A DNA stretch of 64,000 nucleotides, from positions 26,068 to 90,067 of the IMG/VR virus record IMGVR_UViG_3300042888_000931. One strand, given 5' to 3'. Source of the DNA: a virus. Positions 53,213 through 59,070 of this stretch are shown here, one piece after another; position 1 is the first letter of the stretch; every line of letters begins with the position of its first letter. The notes beneath the pieces are model-generated. The model was not told where the DNA came from. It ran no database searches and worked only from the letters and a program-made list of their open reading frames with translations. The position numbers and the translations under genes are program-made.

Positions 53213-53493
53213 AATTTAGAACAGAATGGATTAATGCTCTAAAGACAATGAGGCATAAATCTTATTGGAACCTACCTAATACGGTAGAGTTCTTTGCATT
53301 TATGACCAAGGCAGCAATCATTATCCCAGGTCTTATTTTTGGTGTTCAGTTTTGGTGGCTATATATATTTGCATTAGTAACTAGCCTATCTTTAATTTGG
53401 TCATCAACAGTTAAAACATTACCAACAATTATTTGGTTTAATATAATCTGGTCAATTCTTGCAGCAACTGCTATAATTAAGTATTGGGTCTAA
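53209..53493 (+). CDS. Membrane protein, three helices
   Basis: 94 residues, start overlapping the halogenase stop (ATGA) behind GGAGGG. Hydrophobic segments: FFAFMTKAAIIIPGLIFGV, WWLYIFALVTSLSLIW, and IIWFNIIWSILAATAII. The N-terminus is basic and aromatic. It is translationally linked to the halogenase and may localise or export its product; function unknown. Confidence 0.6.
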   Translation: MKFRTEWINALKTMRHKSYWNLPNTVEFFAFMTKAAIIIPGLIFGVQFWWLYIFALVTSLSLIWSSTVKTLPTIIWFNIIWSILAATAIIKYWV

Positions 53494-53503
53494 GGGGGCA
53501 CAA

Positions 53504-53911
53504 ATGTTTGAATATTATGTAAAGAAAGTAACAAAGGTCGTTGATGGAGACACCATCGATGTCGAAATTGATTTAGGGTTTGATATTTCTTTTAGTTCAA
53601 GAGTCAGACTGGCTGGTATTGATACACCTGAGTCTCGTACAGCAGACAAGGCTGAAAAGGCTTTAGGACTGGAAGCAAAGGCTTATTTGAAGGCTGCTAT
53701 TGACAGTGCTAAGTCTGTAGTGATCAAGACAGAGAAGATGGACTCTTCAGAAAAGTATGGCCGTATTCTTGGTTGGGTTTATCTTGATGGGGATACCGTT
53801 TCAATCAATGACAAGATGATCAATGATGGCCATGCCTGGGGCTATATGGGAGAGACAAAAGTTAAAGACTTTGTTGCACTTGCTAAGGCTAGAAAGAAGT
53901 CTGGTAAGTAA
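53504..53911 (+). CDS. Thermonuclease (SNase) family protein
   Basis: 135 residues. TKVVDGDTIDVEIDLGFD, SSRVRLAGIDTPESRTADKA, EKYGRILGWVYLDGDTVSIN and MINDGHAWGYMG are the staphylococcal-nuclease-like domain with Asp, Arg (RVRLAGID), Glu/Asp and the second Arg (YGRILGWV). No signal peptide, so it acts inside the cell, probably degrading host DNA or RNA for nucleotides. Ribosome site AAGGGGGCACAAATG. Confidence 0.85.
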   Translation: MFEYYVKKVTKVVDGDTIDVEIDLGFDISFSSRVRLAGIDTPESRTADKAEKALGLEAKAYLKAAIDSAKSVVIKTEKMDSSEKYGRILGWVYLDGDTVSINDKMINDGHAWGYMGETKVKDFVALAKARKKSGK

Positions 53912-54132
53912 TGAACCTAAGAAGCCAAGCAATGGTAGAGCATTTAATTATGCAAGGTGCCATAGAGATGGCTGGGATAGATGAAAAAGGCGAGATGCTT
54001 TATTCAATCACAGACAAACTAGAACTGGTTAATCCAACACTATATGCAGAACTAACAGAACAATATAAGCATCACATATTTCAAATGGTTAAGCAAGGCC
54101 CAAAGGCCATGACCTGGAAAATACGTGTTTAA
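53911..54132 (+). CDS. Hypothetical small protein
   Basis: 73 residues, coupled by TAATG to the nuclease. It has a helical start (MVEHLIMQGAIEMAGIDEKG) and an amphipathic end (LYAELTEQYKHHIFQMVKQG), with no cysteines or motif. Function unknown. Confidence 0.6.
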   Translation: MNLRSQAMVEHLIMQGAIEMAGIDEKGEMLYSITDKLELVNPTLYAELTEQYKHHIFQMVKQGPKAMTWKIRV

Positions 54133-54190
54133 ATATATTGACATTTTCAATTTATGACAAAAGTGATACAATGGTTACCTGGGGGTATTT

Positions 54191-54604
54191 ATGAACAACG
54201 TGTACGGAGCATTGGCTTTAACTATTCCCTTATTATTAGTAATAGGATATGTAGTATTCTTTAGAAACAGGACAGTTTATGAGCCTATGATGACTCAGTC
54301 TATGATTCATAATCAGTACTCTGTTAGAAGAAAGCATATTGAAAAAATAAATAGAAAAAGCCAATCAAAAATTCGTCAAGAAAAAGAAAATGTAAGAGTT
54401 ATTATTGTTGAAAATGAAGCGTATTGGATCAAAGACAATACCTTTTATACAGCACCAATGGTAAACAACTTGATCGGAAAAGATTATGCTATGCAAGTTG
54501 ACACGAGCACTATGGATAAGGTACAATTAGACAAGATGTTATTCATATTAGACAAACTAAGAGAAGGGATAAGCAATGATAGTAGGGGTGCAGGGAACGA
54601 CTAG
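54191..54604 (+). CDS. Membrane-anchored hypothetical protein
   Basis: 137 residues. One N-terminal hydrophobic helix (ALALTIPLLLVIGYVVFF) is followed by a basic helical stretch (RRKHIEKINRKSQSKIRQEK) and a small domain (VRVIIVENEAYWIKDNTFYT). A GGGGGT ribosome site lies before ATG 54191, and a weak -10 (TACAAT, 54167-54172) lies upstream. It overlaps the next ORF by 29 bases. Function unknown. Confidence 0.6.
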   Translation: MNNVYGALALTIPLLLVIGYVVFFRNRTVYEPMMTQSMIHNQYSVRRKHIEKINRKSQSKIRQEKENVRVIIVENEAYWIKDNTFYTAPMVNNLIGKDYAMQVDTSTMDKVQLDKMLFILDKLREGISNDSRGAGND

Positions 54605-54926
54605 TTTCAACAACTACAACATTTTTCTTAGAGCAATGGCAGTTGCATTATCTGAACTAGAAGAAAATGACAAGGAGTTTTACTTGTACACGGCTGGTCC
54701 AGCAAACATTAGTGCAATGGCATCTGAATTTGTCAATCTTTCTGAAAGAGGGATGAAGTCTAGAGGAAAGTCAATCAAGTTATTCAGAGTTACGCCTGAA
54801 TGGATTGAAGAAAACATGAGCAGTTTTAATCATTTTGCTTTTGTTTCTAATCCAAAAGAGCAGGCTTCTCGAATAGTAGGTTTATCAAAATCAAAAAACA
54901 TCAACACAAACGTATACAACTTCTAA
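54576..54926 (+). CDS. Rossmann-like hypothetical protein
   Basis: 116 residues with alternating strands and helices: MIVGVQGTTSFNNYNIFLRA, FYLYTAGPANISAMASEF, KLFRVTPEWIEEN and FAFVSNPKEQASRIVGLSKS. This resembles SLOG-type nucleotide-binding proteins (start VGVQGT..FN, core YTAGP) but is too divergent to name. It overlaps its upstream neighbour by 29 bases. Confidence 0.6.
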   Translation: MIVGVQGTTSFNNYNIFLRAMAVALSELEENDKEFYLYTAGPANISAMASEFVNLSERGMKSRGKSIKLFRVTPEWIEENMSSFNHFAFVSNPKEQASRIVGLSKSKNINTNVYNF

Positions 54927-54938
54927 GGAGTAGACACA

Positions 54939-55151
54939 ATGGTATCAATCAGTTCTCTTGAAAAAATGGAAGCAATTGTTTCCAAAAACAGCAACCTTTC
55001 CTGGGATGGATGGGATGTTGTAGAGATGACAAGGTCAGATAAGGCCTTTACATCAAAGCAAGGAGCATTAAAAGATAATGCTTGGCACTTAAAAAAGATC
55101 TTTGTCGTTTCTAGAACTGGATGGGAAATACCTGACAAGTATGTAAGGTAA
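54939..55151 (+). CDS. Hypothetical small protein
   Basis: 70 residues behind AAGGAGTAG. LEKMEAIVSKNSNLSWDGWD and GALKDNAWHLKKIFVVSRTG; the Trp-rich pattern is common in small phage proteins located before WhiB-like genes, from memory. No function assigned. Confidence 0.6.
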   Translation: MVSISSLEKMEAIVSKNSNLSWDGWDVVEMTRSDKAFTSKQGALKDNAWHLKKIFVVSRTGWEIPDKYVR

Positions 55152-55152
55152 A

Positions 55153-55434
55153 ATGAATAAGTATGAGTGGAAAGATAATGCCTCATGCCTTGACTACGAT
55201 ACAAATGTATTTTTTGACAAGTATGAAGAAGATGAAATCTTAAGACCTGCAGTAGATCTAATATGTTCTAACTGCCCTGTAAGAAAAGAATGTTTTTCTG
55301 TAGGTATCTCTGGAAAAGAGTGGGGAGTTTGGGGTGGAGTCTACTTGGAAAATGGGGAAATATCAAAAGAGTTTTCTAGCCATAAGACAAAGACAGACTG
55401 GGGAATAACATGGCAGTCCCTAACAATGGAGTAA
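55153..55434 (+). CDS. WhiB-family transcription regulator
   Basis: 93 residues. Four cysteines for a [4Fe-4S] cluster: Cys12 (NASCLDYDTNVFF), Cys38 and Cys41 (LICSNCPVRKEC) and Cys47. The GVWGG turn (58-62) that binds the sigma factor is present. WhiB proteins are restricted to actinobacteria and their phages; phage versions such as TM4 WhiBTM4 can interfere with host WhiB genes. The basic C-terminal DNA-binding end is weak (SSHKTKTDWG). It is the best regulator candidate of this accessory region. Confidence 0.85.
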   Translation: MNKYEWKDNASCLDYDTNVFFDKYEEDEILRPAVDLICSNCPVRKECFSVGISGKEWGVWGGVYLENGEISKEFSSHKTKTDWGITWQSLTME

Positions 55435-55435
55435 T

Positions 55436-55675
55436 ATGTATACAGATAAAATGAGAAGAGCGTTCAGATCTCTTAGATGTCCTGAAGGATTTTCTTTAGA
55501 GTTAGTAGATAATGACACATTCATAACCGTTAAGGCAAAAGAAAAAGTCTTTATGTCTCTTGAAACAGTTGAAAAGAAAAAGCAGGCTATAGAATATATG
55601 ATCCGTGTAAAAAAGGCTTTGGAAGATAACGGAGCAATAGTTCTTTTGGTTAGAGAGGGTGGCAAAGAACTGTGA
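55436..55675 (+). CDS. Hypothetical small protein
   Basis: 79 residues starting one base after whiB. RSLRCPEGFSLELVDNDTFI and ETVEKKKQAIEYMIRVKKAL; a beta start and helical end. No recognised family. It overlaps the next GTG start by four bases. Confidence 0.6.
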   Translation: MYTDKMRRAFRSLRCPEGFSLELVDNDTFITVKAKEKVFMSLETVEKKKQAIEYMIRVKKALEDNGAIVLLVREGGKEL

Positions 55676-56073
55676 TTGAATTAATTTTTATATGCATCTT
55701 GTCTTCTCTAACTTTGCTTTTCTTGTCTCTTTATATTATACAAAAAAAGGCTAACAAGGTTATTATTCAAAAGACTTTAGAGGCCATGCTAATCCAGCAA
55801 TTAAGCAGCAACACAAACAAAACAGACAAAGATCAGTCCAATGAAGATTTTTTAAAATTTGTTTCAGATTCTCGTGACTGGGCGTACCAATATATAGAAG
55901 AGGTTCAAGAAGGATTAAATAATTTTATTACTGATATTGAGCCTGAGATAGAATACTTCAAAGAGTACGGAGACCTGGGCTCTATGGCACCAAACTATCA
56001 CTCTATGAAAAAAATTGCTGGGGCTTATGAAGAACTAAAGAAACTGCTACCAGAAGACTATGATAGAATATAG
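55672..56073 (+). CDS. Membrane-anchored helical protein
   Basis: 133 residues from GTG 55672. An N-terminal hydrophobic helix (IFICILSSLTLLFLSLYII) is followed by a soluble helical domain with FLKFVSDSRDWAYQYIEEVQ and FITDIEPEIEYFKEYG. The domain faces the cytoplasm if the basic KKANK stays inside. Function unknown. Confidence 0.6.
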   Translation: MIELIFICILSSLTLLFLSLYIIQKKANKVIIQKTLEAMLIQQLSSNTNKTDKDQSNEDFLKFVSDSRDWAYQYIEEVQEGLNNFITDIEPEIEYFKEYGDLGSMAPNYHSMKKIAGAYEELKKLLPEDYDRI

Positions 56074-56075
56074 TA

Positions 56076-56222
56076 ATGATAACACTAAAGAGCACAAACA
56101 ACATTAATATGTTTATGTGTGAAGAAGAATCCTGCGAAGAAGAGAGCACCCGCATTTGGGCTAGTTCACAAAGCAGAATTGCTGACCTGTGTGATTATCA
56201 TTATAGTAAGGCAACAGAATGA
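56076..56222 (+). CDS. Small putative zinc-binding protein
   Basis: 48 residues. MFMCEEESCEEESTRIWASS and RIADLCDYHYSKATE place three Cys and one or two His for a possible zinc site, similar in spacing to the CDRC...CGHHY protein at 48488. The stop overlaps the start of the second luciferase-like gene (ATGA). Function unknown. Confidence 0.55.
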   Translation: MITLKSTNNINMFMCEEESCEEESTRIWASSQSRIADLCDYHYSKATE

Positions 56223-57127
56223 AATTTTATTATTTTGGTGGAGTAATGGGTGATACAGAAAACATAAAGTCTCCATCAAACCTAAATAAGAATAACTTCT
56301 CTGGAGTAATGTTTACGCATGATATTCCAGAAGGCGATATGTTTGTTAAAACTGCAAAAGATATAAAGCAGGGTGAAGATATAAAATACTTAGTTGCTAT
56401 TCGTCCATACACAATTTCCCCTCAGTATCTTTCTATGATTAATAGATCAATGGACAAGATAGATAGAGGGAGACTCCAGATCAATTTAATTTCTGGATAT
56501 ATAAAAGACCACGAAGACGGTGTTGGTGGTGTTGTTGGAGATGTCAATGATAACTCCAGTGCTGTTGATAGATCAAACTATATGATAGAGTTTCTTAACG
56601 TATTAAACGATATGAACCAAGATAAGGAGTCTCCAGGATACTGGCGTGACCCAAACCATAAAAACAAACTAGATGTATATGTTTCAACAACTAACAGTTA
56701 TGTGTTTGAAACAGTAAAAAAGTATGGCCATAAAATTATTCTGCCATACCATATCTATGCTCGTGGTGGATGGTCTGATTTCTTAAAAGATTCCTCTATA
56801 TCTATTCCTTTGGAACTAGACGGTATAGAAGTGATGATTGCAATTACTCCCATTCTTAGAAAAACAGAAGAAGAACTTGACCTATTAACAAACCACGTAG
56901 TTCGACCAGTGTGGAGAAAGGGAGAGATCCCGCAGCCCGTTTTAGATGCTGCCTACTTTACATACGAACAGTTTGATGATCTCGTAAAGACTCTTGAAAG
57001 CAGGGGCATAAACCATATGCTTATTAATGCTGTTCCATCTGAAGAAGTAGATGTAATAGTGCCATTTATTAACCAGTATGTAGAATCAAGAAAAGGTTTT
57101 GTTAGTAACAAACTAACAAATGAATAA
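56219..57127 (+). CDS. Luciferase-like flavin monooxygenase 2 (SsuD-like)
   Basis: 302 residues, paralogous to the gene at 48709. KFYYFGGVMGDTEN start, DIKYLVAIRPYTISPQYLSM, NRSMDKIDRGRLQINLISGY and YVFETVKKYGHKIILPYHIY follow the SsuD/LLM barrel order and keep the RPY..S.QY...M pattern in common with its partner. Both may accept related substrates with FMNH2 and O2. It closes the accessory region whose other end carries gene 1. Substrate unknown. Confidence 0.75.
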   Translation: MKFYYFGGVMGDTENIKSPSNLNKNNFSGVMFTHDIPEGDMFVKTAKDIKQGEDIKYLVAIRPYTISPQYLSMINRSMDKIDRGRLQINLISGYIKDHEDGVGGVVGDVNDNSSAVDRSNYMIEFLNVLNDMNQDKESPGYWRDPNHKNKLDVYVSTTNSYVFETVKKYGHKIILPYHIYARGGWSDFLKDSSISIPLELDGIEVMIAITPILRKTEEELDLLTNHVVRPVWRKGEIPQPVLDAAYFTYEQFDDLVKTLESRGINHMLINAVPSEEVDVIVPFINQYVESRKGFVSNKLTNE

Positions 57128-57147
57128 ATATCCTAGGAGGAAAAAAA

Positions 57148-57447
57148 ATGAACCAACAAATCAAAAACGCACTAGCGTCATACGGAAGATCAGTTCTTGG
57201 AGCAGCAACAGCAATGTATGCTTCTGGAGTTACAGATCCCCAGACACTGGCATACTCACTACTTGGAGCACTTGTGCCCGTTGTATTGAGAGCAGCCAAC
57301 CCTAACGATCCTGCATTCGGCAAGATGCCATCTGTAGAAGAGGTAGATAAGGTAGTTAAGTCTGCAAAGGTTGTTAAGAAGACCGCAAAGAAGGCTCCTG
57401 CAAAGAAGTCATCTGGCGGAGGCAAGACAACTAATCAAGTAAAGTAA
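57148..57447 (+). CDS. Small membrane-associated protein with basic tail
   Basis: 99 residues behind AGGAGGAAA. A moderately hydrophobic helical part (LGAATAMYASGVTDPQTLAY, SLLGALVPVVLRA) precedes a strongly basic tail (KKTAKKAPAKKSSGGGKTT). The tail resembles the AKKPSGGGGGK end of the endolysin at 47325. A structural or holin-like role is possible. A terminator follows. Confidence 0.6.
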   Translation: MNQQIKNALASYGRSVLGAATAMYASGVTDPQTLAYSLLGALVPVVLRAANPNDPAFGKMPSVEEVDKVVKSAKVVKKTAKKAPAKKSSGGGKTTNQVK

Positions 57448-57462
57448 TCTTACTATAGACTG

Positions 57463-57488
57463 GCAGGCTTGTTATTTGACAGGCCTGC
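57463..57488 (+). terminator. Intrinsic terminator overlapping the Hsp20 promoter
   Basis: GCAGGCTTGT pairs with ACAGGCCTGC (10 bp, one G-U), 6-base loop, then TTTTCT. The right arm contains most of the -35 TTGACA of the following promoter. Confidence 0.82.
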
Positions 57489-57504
57489 TTTTCTATGTTA
57501 TAAT
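57476..57504 (+). promoter_or_regulatory. Consensus promoter for Hsp20
   Basis: TTGACA (57476-57481), 17-base spacer, TATAAT (57499-57504) with TG two bases before it. All elements match sigma-70 consensus. Leader of ~50 bases holds GGGGGG and AAAGGGG tracts before ATG 57562. No CIRCE or HAIR repeat was seen. Confidence 0.85.
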
Positions 57505-57561
57505 ATTATTACCTGCCCATATGGGGGGTAAATTAACTTATTCGCTTGAAAGGGGAATAAT

Positions 57562-57966
57562 ATGGTAAAAACAGCACTGGATCTTTTTAATGATCCATTT
57601 TTTAATACCTTCTCAAACTTACAGAAGGTAACAACAACAACAAACTATCCACCTTATAATCAGGTTAAACTAAATGATAAAGAGTATATTCTTTCATTTG
57701 CTTTGGCTGGGTTCTCTAAGGATGATGTCTCAGTATCGCTAGATAATCGCAAACTTACAATCAAGGGCGAGAAGCAGGATGCTGAGTTACCAGAGGGTGC
57801 GGAGTATCTACATAAGGGCATTGCTGCTCGTAAGTTTACTGATATCTTCACTCTTCCTGAGTTTGTCGAAGTTGTTGGGGCTGAATTTAAGGACGGTATC
57901 TTAGATATCAGACTTGAAAAGCAGATCCCAGAAGATAAACTACCAAAAACTATTGAAATTCAATAG
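57562..57966 (+). CDS. Hsp20 small heat-shock protein
   Basis: 134 residues. The alpha-crystallin domain spans ~35-130: EYILSFALAGFSKDDVSVSL, DNRKLTIKGEKQDAE, HKGIAARKFTDIFTLPEFVE and AEFKDGILDIRLEKQIP, ending with the usual PKTIEIQ. It holds unfolding proteins, perhaps during virion assembly. The promoter is the strongest in the window. A perfect inverted repeat, AATAGTAT with ATACTATT, sits at its stop codon. Confidence 0.9.
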   Translation: MVKTALDLFNDPFFNTFSNLQKVTTTTNYPPYNQVKLNDKEYILSFALAGFSKDDVSVSLDNRKLTIKGEKQDAELPEGAEYLHKGIAARKFTDIFTLPEFVEVVGAEFKDGILDIRLEKQIPEDKLPKTIEIQ

Positions 57967-57982
57967 TATAATAGATACTATT
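57962..57982 (+). repeat. Inverted repeat at the Hsp20 stop codon
   Basis: AATAGTAT, 5-base loop AATAG, ATACTATT: a perfect 8-bp inverted repeat including the stop codon. It could be a weak terminator hairpin, an operator for the following RNA, or protect the Hsp20 mRNA end. Confidence 0.6.
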
Positions 57983-57994
57983 CCGTCATGATAC

Positions 57995-58192
57995 ATGCAG
58001 TTGCTTATAGCAACCCTATTGCTGAGTACGGATAAGCCAGGGTCGCACCCTGGGAGACCTGAGCAAGTCCATAAACTGCTCCATTACTATGCTACAATAT
58101 AATTGTCCCACACAGGACCTTAGTGATGGAGTAGTTACCCATTGGATAGAGACCGTGGCGCAAGTCAGGTGAATTGCCTGTGTGGGGCCTAA
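57995..58192 (+). ncRNA. Structured RNA candidate with pseudoknot
   Basis: About 200 bases without a credible ORF, richer in G+C than the flanks. Hairpins: GTTGC/GCAAC (58000-58014); CCAGGGT/ACCCTGG (58037-58053), enclosed by TTGCT/AGCAA (58019-58023, 58062-58066). A 16-bp stem pairs 58074-58089 with 58121-58136 (two G-U). A 12-bp stem pairs 58105-58116 with 58177-58188 (one G-U). The last two interleave, so they form an H-type pseudoknot if present together. A -10-like TATAAT (58098-58103) inside could instead start a separate smaller RNA. No match to tmRNA, RNase P, 6S or a known riboswitch was recognised. Confidence 0.6.
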
Positions 58193-58202
58193 TATTTTGC
58201 GG

Positions 58203-58208
58203 TATAAT
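58203..58208 (+). promoter_or_regulatory. -10 element for leaderless HNH gene
   Basis: CGGTATAAT ends 7 bases before ATG 58216, with no ribosome site between. Confidence 0.6.
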
Positions 58209-58215
58209 AATAACA

Positions 58216-58482
58216 ATGACTGACAAAGAGTTGGACCATTATAATAAGCAGCAGTATAAGAAGATGCTTGCTAAGATAAAAGAGGATTCTGGCTGTGTAG
58301 ATTGTGGTGTTGGTAACCATATAATCCTAGACTTTGATCACATAAGAGATAAGAAATACAATATTTCAAGAATGATACACGATGGTTTTTCTTGGAAGGC
58401 TATCAAGAAAGAGATTGAAAAGTGTGAGGTGGTTTGTGCTAACTGCCACAGGATCAGGACTCATAACAGGCTTGCAGGTTAG
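58216..58482 (+). CDS. HNH endonuclease
   Basis: 88 residues from the leaderless ATG at 58216 (an upstream in-frame ATG at 58174 lies in the RNA candidate). The zinc-stabilised HNH fold is visible: GCVDCGVGNHIILDFDHIRD (CxxC, then DHI carrying the catalytic His) and EVVCANCHRIRTHNR (CxxC-H and N). It is small and free-standing. It could be a homing-type or packaging-associated nicking enzyme; neither terminase nor an intron is adjacent. Confidence 0.85.
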   Translation: MTDKELDHYNKQQYKKMLAKIKEDSGCVDCGVGNHIILDFDHIRDKKYNISRMIHDGFSWKAIKKEIEKCEVVCANCHRIRTHNRLAG

Positions 58483-58484
58483 TA

Positions 58485-58493
58485 TGGTATACT
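58485..58493 (+). promoter_or_regulatory. Extended -10 for leaderless gene
   Basis: TGGTATACT, then 6 bases to ATG 58500, no ribosome site. Confidence 0.65.
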
Positions 58494-58499
58494 ATTAAT

Positions 58500-58940
58500 A
58501 TGTTAAAAGAAGGCGATTTCGCAATGACCTCCCACGGTGGAGAAGGAGATACACACATAGGGCAAGTAGTACATGTTATGTATGAAGGTGCTCTTGGTAA
58601 TCCAGGAACAGAATATTATATGGAAGCAAGTGCAGAAAATCCTGCGGTAATGATTCAATTATTTGAACAAGAAGAAAGCGGATTATGGGAAGCAACAAGA
58701 TTATATACTGCATGTGCAATGTCTATGTATGTACAGATCCCACCACTAATGGTTGAGCCTGAAGATTCAGAAGTTGCTATGGCTATGTATGATGCACAGA
58801 TGGGCAAGGCTGCTCCTTGCTGGGATGGCTATGTACAAAGAGGCATGAAGCCTGGTGCAGATGGAAAGCCAGTTCCAAATTGTATTCCAGTTGCTAAGTC
58901 AGATAGTTGGATTGACTCTCCATTTAAGGTAGCAAAGTAA
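58500..58940 (+). CDS. Hypothetical phage protein with C-terminal PNCIP motif
   Basis: 146 residues, predicted leaderless. It begins with a small beta domain (GDFAMTSHGGEGDTHIGQVV) and has DAQMGKAAPCWDGYVQRGMK followed by GKPVPNCIPVAK. The CWDGYVQxGMK...G..VPNCIP motif recurs in actinophage head or accessory proteins, from memory, with unknown role. Two Cys could pair or bind metal. It is coupled by TAATG to the next small gene. Confidence 0.65.
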   Translation: MLKEGDFAMTSHGGEGDTHIGQVVHVMYEGALGNPGTEYYMEASAENPAVMIQLFEQEESGLWEATRLYTACAMSMYVQIPPLMVEPEDSEVAMAMYDAQMGKAAPCWDGYVQRGMKPGADGKPVPNCIPVAKSDSWIDSPFKVAK

Positions 58941-59068
58941 TGCCAAAGAAAAAAGCAGCAGCGTTTAATCCTATTCAGATTAAAGATGGATGGATTGTTA
59001 GATTATATAAAGATGGTCGTATTAAGTCTAAGATCGCACCTTACGAAGTAAAGCATCCAAAGAAATAA
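58940..59068 (+). CDS. Very small basic protein
   Basis: 42 residues: MPKKKAAAFNPIQIKDGWIV then RLYKDGRIKSKIAPYEVKH. Lys-rich, with a short beta-hairpin-like core. It is coupled by TAATG upstream and ends two bases before the sulfotransferase-like gene. Function unknown. Confidence 0.55.
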   Translation: MPKKKAAAFNPIQIKDGWIVRLYKDGRIKSKIAPYEVKHPKK

Positions 59069-59070
59069 CT

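Noticed and set aside
54138-54172. TTGACA and TACAAT as a standard promoter before 54191
   Set aside because: The spacer is 23 bases, too long for a normal sigma-70 promoter; only the -10-like part may be real.
58105-58192. A tRNA or tmRNA in the gene-free region
   Set aside because: There is a 12-bp terminal stem and a T-arm-like CAGG/CCTG hairpin, but no D-arm, anticodon arm or TTCGA-type loop, and no tag reading frame.
58216-58482. HNH gene as part of a group I or II intron with the RNA candidate
   Set aside because: The genes on both sides are intact and not split exons, and no P/Q/R/S core sequences of a group I intron or domain V of a group II intron were seen.
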